Positions 22,089 through 26,322 of a stretch of 26,322 nt of DNA are shown in pieces. The DNA is from a virus. The number at the start of each line of letters is the position of its first letter. The first letter of the stretch is position 1. The position numbers were made by a program, and so were the translations under genes. The DNA lies in the IMG/VR virus record IMGVR_UViG_3300007554_000022, positions 1 to 26,322 of that record; one strand, written 5' to 3'. The notes under the pieces are model-generated. The model ran no database searches, was not told the DNA's origin, and was given only the letters and a program-made list of their open reading frames with translations.

Positions 22089-22838
22089 TTATTTAACCAT
22101 CTTTTGTATTAGACCTGTATACATAACCTTATACCTCTTCATTGACCCCCTAATTTCTTTGGTGGTTAAATTAGTCATTTCACGTAATGTCAATAAGATA
22201 ATATTTTTATTAAATTTGTTATTGTCATTACCAATAAAGATTTGTTCATAGTCTTTAAAAATATCATATAAAGCGTGTCCTAACTTTAACTCATTTTCAT
22301 TTAATGGTTCCGTTTCTAAGAAATTATCTAACTCTTCTAAAAACCTTTTAATCACTTTTTCGGAATCTAAAGTATCACCGTCAATATGATATGCAAAATC
22401 TTCACTATTTTCTAAATTTGAAGATATGTCTTCGTAGGATATTTTACGATTAATTTCTTTTTGGTCTTTGATGATTTGACCCATCAAATAGTTCTTACAT
22501 ATTGTACCAAAGTAAGAGTAAGCCTTCTTTTCTTTAGAAGGCTTAAACTTTTCTATTTTGGTCATTAAGAATGAGTGAGTATCCACATGTATCTCTTCAA
22601 AGTCCATGTCTTTTCGGTACAATTTGTATCTTCTAATAATTGAAGATATCATTTTGTCTAAAGGTTTCCTCAAAAACTCATTATAAATTTTATTTCGTTC
22701 TTCGTAAGTGGTTGCTTCTAAAAATCTAATAACAGCTTGTTCCTCGGCAACGTCGAAATAATTTACTTGTTTTGGTTTTCTACCTTTCTTTTTTAACTCA
22801 ACATTTGTTTCACTTGTTAAATTATTACTTTCAATCAT
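22089..22838 (-). CDS. 55: Late transcription sigma factor (T4 gp55-like)
   Basis: The product is 249 residues; T4 gp55 is 185. The central part follows sigma region 2. RKPLDKMISSIIRRYKLY (57-74) begins it. DFEEIHVDTHSFLMTKIEKF (79-98) and AYSYFGTICKNYLMGQI (106-122) are the aromatic F/Y-S-Y-F-x-x-I-x-x-N-Y/F-L motif of core-binding and promoter-opening helices. The last 32 residues (TLREMTNLTTKEIRGSMKRY onward) look like a helix-turn-helix, reminiscent of region 4. T4 gp55 lacks a proper region 4 and relies on gp33 and the sliding clamp. The N-terminal 25 residues are basic (KKKGRKPK). It would direct RNA polymerase to the late promoters, which I suggest are the GATATTTAT sites. Confidence 0.8.
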   Translation of the reverse strand: MIESNNLTSETNVELKKKGRKPKQVNYFDVAEEQAVIRFLEATTYEERNKIYNEFLRKPLDKMISSIIRRYKLYRKDMDFEEIHVDTHSFLMTKIEKFKPSKEKKAYSYFGTICKNYLMGQIIKDQKEINRKISYEDISSNLENSEDFAYHIDGDTLDSEKVIKRFLEELDNFLETEPLNENELKLGHALYDIFKDYEQIFIGNDNNKFNKNIILLTLREMTNLTTKEIRGSMKRYKVMYTGLIQKMVK

Positions 22839-23650
22839 TAGACCTGTTGAGGTTCAAACTTTATGGCTCTGTCATGAATAAAGAAATATTCTTTTTTAGC
22901 CGAGTCAATCCAGAATTTAACCTCTTCTTCAGTTAATCTGTCTTCACCATTTTTGTAGTTCCAAAAAATAGAACCATCACGTAAGTTAGTGTGTTTATAA
23001 CCAATACGAGGAATTGACATTACTCTGATTGAGTTGTGAGTTAATCTTAAAAGTAATTCGTATCCGAATGTAAGTTTGAATGATGGTTTAAATAAACCAA
23101 AGTCTAAAAACGCCGACTTCTTAATTACCATTCCTGATGTTTGGAAGTTTTGGTAATCGTGTAAAGTTTCGTTGGTTAAGATACCCATTTCAGGTGTAAA
23201 GTTCGCGGCAAATGTCGCTTCGTTTGTAAAACCTGCGAATTTACCTTGAGCGTCAGTATCAACCACGATAGGTAAAAATACTTGAGTATCAGGATACGCT
23301 TTTGAATACATATCAACATTTTTAAACCAAATACTTGAGTACTCATCATCAATCTCAAAAAATGAAATCCACTCTGATTTAGCCTCTCTAGCACCATGAT
23401 TAATTTGTGCGGAATAATTGGGTTCTTTGTCCCAAGAAATCATTCTCACATTTAAATCACCAAAGTCAAAACCTTTAATGTAATCAACCAAGTATGTTTC
23501 AGGTGTGTGGACAATAATCAACTCACTGAAACCCATTTTTTGAATCTTTAACGATTCAATACATTTTTCAAAATATTCAGTAAACCCGTTAGATTTTCCT
23601 GATTTAATCGGTAAAATAACCGAAACGTCAAATTTGTTTGTACTTTCCAT
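22838..23650 (-). CDS. Glycosyltransferase, GT-A / family 2-like
   Basis: 270 residues from the ATG at 23650, preferred over a TTG at 23692 that would overlap the upstream gene. The start FDVSVILPIKSGK is the first strand of a GT-A fold. The segment KSEWISFFEIDDEYS (91-105) is the metal/sugar-nucleotide site with D101-D102 in place of a canonical D-x-D. Family-typical downstream parts include FQTSGMVIKKSAFLDFGLF and GYELLLRLTH. It would transfer a sugar from an activated donor to DNA, a virion protein or a host glycan; the acceptor cannot be read. It is followed by a GT-B enzyme gene 4 nt upstream on the same strand, and overlaps the sigma gene by one base (TAATG). Confidence 0.82.
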   Translation of the reverse strand: MESTNKFDVSVILPIKSGKSNGFTEYFEKCIESLKIQKMGFSELIIVHTPETYLVDYIKGFDFGDLNVRMISWDKEPNYSAQINHGAREAKSEWISFFEIDDEYSSIWFKNVDMYSKAYPDTQVFLPIVVDTDAQGKFAGFTNEATFAANFTPEMGILTNETLHDYQNFQTSGMVIKKSAFLDFGLFKPSFKLTFGYELLLRLTHNSIRVMSIPRIGYKHTNLRDGSIFWNYKNGEDRLTEEEVKFWIDSAKKEYFFIHDRAIKFEPQQV

Positions 23651-23654
23651 AATA

Positions 23655-24716
23655 TTATTCAATTGTTTGTAGTTTAGATAGTTGTTCTTCAAAAGATTCT
23701 ACTCGTTTATTAATGTAACCCTCAAATAGAGAAACTGCCACTTTTTCAAACTCTTCTTTTGTTGATTGATTCTCAACAGTTTTTAACATCTCATCAATCA
23801 TTGTTGGGTTGATGTTATCCTCTAACCAATTTTGGACGAAGTCTGCAACAAAATCAACTATCTGTACTTTGTTGTTAATCCAAATACCGTTATCCTCATT
23901 AATCCAAGTAGGGACCATGTTAGGTGCTAAACCCAAAACAGGAACACCTGACTTCATTGCTTCTAATGGGAATGTACCATAAGAACTTGTCTCATCTACC
24001 CAAACGGCCAAACAAGACTCTCTAAGTGCGTTTCCAAATTCTTTTTCAGATAAACCTCTCATATCTCTAAAAGTAACCCACCTATATTGGGGGAACTTAA
24101 TGTAGAAAGACTTAATCATATTGATAGCATCTCTTTGTTCTCTTGTATGAACAGCGATGATTGGTTTCGCGGGTAACTCTCCTTTGTAAAAATTATCTGA
24201 GATAAAAGGTTTCAAAATATCATAAGAAACATTCTTCATAATCTCTTCAAGATATTCTTGTTGTCTTTCCGATGTTGTAATACATTTAAAGAAACCTAAT
24301 TGTGACCAAGTTTGACCTGGTTGTAATGTTTCTAAAATGTGGTCATAAGCCTGACTCAATACAATTTTTCCACAAGGTAATTTAGAAATTTGTGACATCA
24401 CAAAACCATATAACTCAGGGATTACAATTAAGTCTTCAGGTGAAACCTCAAGATTTTGACCCTCAATTGCTTTATGTGGTAGTGTTGTCATATATTCCTC
24501 ACCCAACCAAGTTGAAACTCCAAAATAATCTGGTTTCTCATGTAAGATAATTGGGTTATACCCCGCGTTTAAAAGTGCCATACCCAAGTTGTAGATGTAA
24601 GCAACTGATGCTTTGGCGTTACCTCTTGTATCCTGAACAATAAGATAAATTCTTGAAGTTTTATCTTTCATGTTCTGAATAGATTTTTCTAATTTAGAAA
24701 TTTGCTCTTGATTCAT
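23655..24716 (-). CDS. Glycosyltransferase, GT-B / GT4-like
   Basis: 353 residues with two Rossmann-like halves. The N-terminal half begins RIYLIVQDTRGNAKASVAYI (22-41). The C-terminal half contains PIIAVHTREQRDA (185-197) and the donor-binding segment VDETSSYGTFPLEAMKSGVP (240-259), with the two glutamates of the E-x-n-E pattern at E242 and E252. It lies in the same operon as a GT-A enzyme and a NeuD-like acyltransferase, suggesting a small glycan-modification pathway. Substrate unknown. No signal peptide or membrane anchor, so cytoplasmic. Confidence 0.82.
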   Translation of the reverse strand: MNQEQISKLEKSIQNMKDKTSRIYLIVQDTRGNAKASVAYIYNLGMALLNAGYNPIILHEKPDYFGVSTWLGEEYMTTLPHKAIEGQNLEVSPEDLIVIPELYGFVMSQISKLPCGKIVLSQAYDHILETLQPGQTWSQLGFFKCITTSERQQEYLEEIMKNVSYDILKPFISDNFYKGELPAKPIIAVHTREQRDAINMIKSFYIKFPQYRWVTFRDMRGLSEKEFGNALRESCLAVWVDETSSYGTFPLEAMKSGVPVLGLAPNMVPTWINEDNGIWINNKVQIVDFVADFVQNWLEDNINPTMIDEMLKTVENQSTKEEFEKVAVSLFEGYINKRVESFEEQLSKLQTIE

Positions 24717-24720
24717 AATT

Positions 24721-24993
24721 TTAATATTTGTTTAATAATTGTTTGTTTATTAAAGTGTTAAATGCCAATTTAAATGGTATTGTAATCTCGGAACTTTTAT
24801 CACCTAATGTTTCATCAATATCCCCACCCTCCATAAGGACTTCAATCATTAATTTTATGGTGTCGTATTTTACAATACTAATGTGAGCTTCACTTGGTGT
24901 TTCACCTGATGAGGGAGTTTCGTTTTTAATTTGGATATACTCATCAATTTTGTCTAAATCCAAATAATAATATTCTCCTAAAATTTTTAACAT
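24721..24993 (-). CDS. 90-aa protein of unknown function
   Basis: The product starts MLKILGEYYYLDLDKIDEYI and is acidic, with a loop rich in Ser/Glu/Pro (TPSSGETPSEAH) and a C-terminal helical region. No catalytic or metal motif is evident. Its ATG overlaps the end of the HAD-like gene by 7 nt, and 4 nt separate its stop from the GT-B start. It is therefore part of the same leftward operon. I do not recognise a family. Confidence 0.65.
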   Translation of the reverse strand: MLKILGEYYYLDLDKIDEYIQIKNETPSSGETPSEAHISIVKYDTIKLMIEVLMEGGDIDETLGDKSSEITIPFKLAFNTLINKQLLNKY

Positions 24994-25589
24994 ACCTTTA
25001 GTTCTTTAAGTACTTCTTCAAGTTCCTTTATTGTGTTTATTTTATATTCCGACTCAACGTCTTGATTAAAATCTGTGACATATTTAATTAATATTTTGTC
25101 GGAAGGATGATTTAATAATAAGGCAGGGTTTGACGTAAGTAAAATATCAATTTCGTCCCACATTGAATTTAATGTTGACGTGCTATAAAATTTAACTTTC
25201 TCAAATTCACAACCAAACTTAGATAAGAAAAATAACGATGCTGGTTTTGATTTTCCTATCTCATCAGATACGATGATAAAATCATTATTATCTCGTAATC
25301 TATGATAAATGTCATTTAAATCATTGAACGTAGAATATTCTGCTGATTGAGAATGTCCAAATATTTCCATCGGAAATTCTTCATATAAAAATGAATATAA
25401 TTCCTCATCATCTCTAAATGTGAAATGATTTTTAATTTCTAAAGAATTAATAGGTGTGGTGATTTTATATTCAAAATCATCCGCATCTTCAATACCTTCA
25501 GTTTTATCAATCATAAACTTTTGATAAGTTTGTTCTATCTTACCTAAAGTATTCCGTAAGACTCCGTTAATTTCAATACCTATTCTCAT
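24987..25589 (-). CDS. HAD-like protein with degenerate catalytic motif
   Basis: 200 residues. The start IGIEINGVLRNTLGK has the shape of HAD motif I (D-x-D-G-V) but with Glu6 and Asn8 in place of both aspartates. FIIVSDEIGKSKPASLFFL (104-122) matches motif II (strand, Ser/Thr) with a following Lys. WDEIDILLTSNPALL (144-158) sits where motif III/IV (D-D or D-x-x-x-D) would be, and has only D148 with T152-S153 at the usual acidic spot. This suggests an HAD fold without phosphatase activity, or an atypical enzyme. It overlaps the acyltransferase stop by ATGA and lies in a sugar-modification operon, so a binding or regulatory role in that pathway is possible. Confidence 0.7.
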   Translation of the reverse strand: MRIGIEINGVLRNTLGKIEQTYQKFMIDKTEGIEDADDFEYKITTPINSLEIKNHFTFRDDEELYSFLYEEFPMEIFGHSQSAEYSTFNDLNDIYHRLRDNNDFIIVSDEIGKSKPASLFFLSKFGCEFEKVKFYSTSTLNSMWDEIDILLTSNPALLLNHPSDKILIKYVTDFNQDVESEYKINTIKELEEVLKELKVC

Positions 25590-26188
25590 ATTAATATTCT
25601 TTTAGATGGTGTACCAACGTAAGTACCTGGTTCTATGATATGTTTTACAACACCGGCATTTAAACCAAGGGTAACATCATCACATATGTTTATCTTCTCT
25701 TTTATTGATGCGTTGGTACCAACATAAACTCTATCACCAATAACACAATTGCCCGATACGATGGACCCTGGCATCGCACTAAAATAATCACCAATAATAA
25801 CGTCGTGACCTATTTGTGAGCCTCTATTTAATATCACATGATTACCCAATTTAATGTTTGTTGTTAATATTGTATTCGAACCTATAAAACAACCCTCACC
25901 AATCTCAATGTCATGAGACATAATTTGTGATGATGAATGAATGTGAGTGAAAAATTTAGTTTGTTTAGGTAATCTTTTTATAACATTTTCTCGGTCTTTA
26001 GGGTTAGCTATTGCGACAATAACTTCATACTCGTTAGGATTTAATTTTGATAATGGTAAACAATCGGTATTTTTTTCGTTGTACCATTCATCATCAACAA
26101 AAAATTTTAACCCTATTCTTTCCATTAAATCTAAAGAGTGGTAAACTTCACTCGCATGACCACCATATCCGATTATACCCTTTTTCAT
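25586..26188 (-). CDS. NeuD/PglD-type sugar O-/N-acyltransferase
   Basis: 200 residues. The N-terminal Rossmann-like part starts KKGIIGYGGHASEVYHSL, the G-x-G-G-H-A signature of NeuD/PglD enzymes. From about 83 on there are hexapeptide repeats (for example IEIGEGCFIGSNTI and VIGDRVYVGTNASI), which fold into a left-handed beta helix. H128 in NRGSQIGHDV is at the position of the catalytic His. The end VGTPSKRIL closes the helix. The enzyme would transfer an acetyl or other acyl group from a CoA donor to a nucleotide-linked or finished sugar, fitting the glycosyltransferases downstream in the operon. It overlaps the upstream partial gene by ATGA. Confidence 0.88.
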   Translation of the reverse strand: MKKGIIGYGGHASEVYHSLDLMERIGLKFFVDDEWYNEKNTDCLPLSKLNPNEYEVIVAIANPKDRENVIKRLPKQTKFFTHIHSSSQIMSHDIEIGEGCFIGSNTILTTNIKLGNHVILNRGSQIGHDVIIGDYFSAMPGSIVSGNCVIGDRVYVGTNASIKEKINICDDVTLGLNAGVVKHIIEPGTYVGTPSKRILI

Positions 26189-26322
26189 TTTTTATAAATT
26201 TCAAATTTAGATAAATCAGGATAAGGTAATTCCAAATCATCAATTTGTTTTTTATTACCATTTAAATCGTAGAATTGTGACATCATTAATAATCCTCTCG
26301 CAGCCAACTCGGGCATCATATA
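26185..26322 (-). CDS. C-terminal part of an unknown protein, cut by the window edge
   Basis: An open frame enters from the right edge and ends in TGA at 26185-26187, overlapping the ATG of the acyltransferase gene. The 45 visible residues (PELAARGLLMMSQFYDLNGN, then LELPYPDLSKFEIYKK) do not show a motif I recognise. Coupling suggests the same sugar-modification operon. Confidence 0.6.
   Translation of the reverse strand, partial: YMMPELAARGLLMMSQFYDLNGNKKQIDDLELPYPDLSKFEIYKK

Noticed and set aside
1-26322. tRNA genes, CRISPR arrays, insertion sequences or integrase/attachment sites
   Set aside because: No cloverleaf, no regularly spaced direct repeats, no transposase-like protein and no tRNA-end duplications were found on reading both strands.

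Overview
The window is a late (structural) region of a T4-like myovirus that probably infects a member of the Bacteroidota, most likely a flavobacterium-like host. The T4-like assignment rests on a head cassette in near-canonical T4 order: large terminase, portal, a core-protein slot, prohead protease, scaffold, major capsid protein. The host assignment is inference from four things: AT-rich sequence; start codons preceded by A-rich leaders with no Shine-Dalgarno; a bS21 homologue of Bacteroidota type; and two promoters of Bacteroidota housekeeping type (TAnnTTTG).

Layout. 1-10551 (+): an unknown gene truncated at the left edge, terminase, a 54-aa protein, portal, a candidate core protein, a reverse-strand bS21 gene, an unknown gene, protease, a 69-aa protein, a terminator, scaffold, major capsid protein and a second terminator. 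10624-13683 (+): a cassette of accessory proteins that begin with short helical leaders ending in an L/I-x-E site. It holds a small unknown protein, an annexin-like-repeat protein, a peptidoglycan-binding protein and an OmpA-like protein. It is interrupted at 11043-11175 by a structured non-coding segment with two hairpins sharing a loop. 13685-14497 (-): a secreted CAP-domain protein with its own host-type promoter and an 81-aa protein. 14546-15238 (+): a Cys/Lys-rich protein with leader-like segments at both ends. 15235-26322 (-): small proteins, a fibre-like or DNRLRE-like protein, a gp5-like baseplate hub protein, another large tail/baseplate candidate, a late sigma factor (gp55-like), two glycosyltransferases, a degenerate HAD-like protein, a NeuD/PglD-type acyltransferase and a gene cut by the right edge.

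How it fits together. A directional motif, GATATTTAT(ATAA), lies 14-32 nt upstream of nine start codons on both strands and appears nowhere inside coding sequence that I could find. With a gp55-like sigma encoded in the same window, it is the best candidate for this phage's late promoter. It reads as the reverse complement of T4's TATAAATA. The prohead protease would mature the capsid (predicted cut after E60 of the major capsid protein). It would also trim the leaders of the accessory proteins, so the 10.6-16.2 kb cassette looks like a set of proteins packaged inside the head and delivered with the DNA. The CAP-domain gene looks like an independently expressed cargo gene. No tRNA, CRISPR array, insertion sequence or integrase was seen. 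No gene-free stretch exceeds 300 bases; the longest are 7051-7224 and 11041-11212, both described below.
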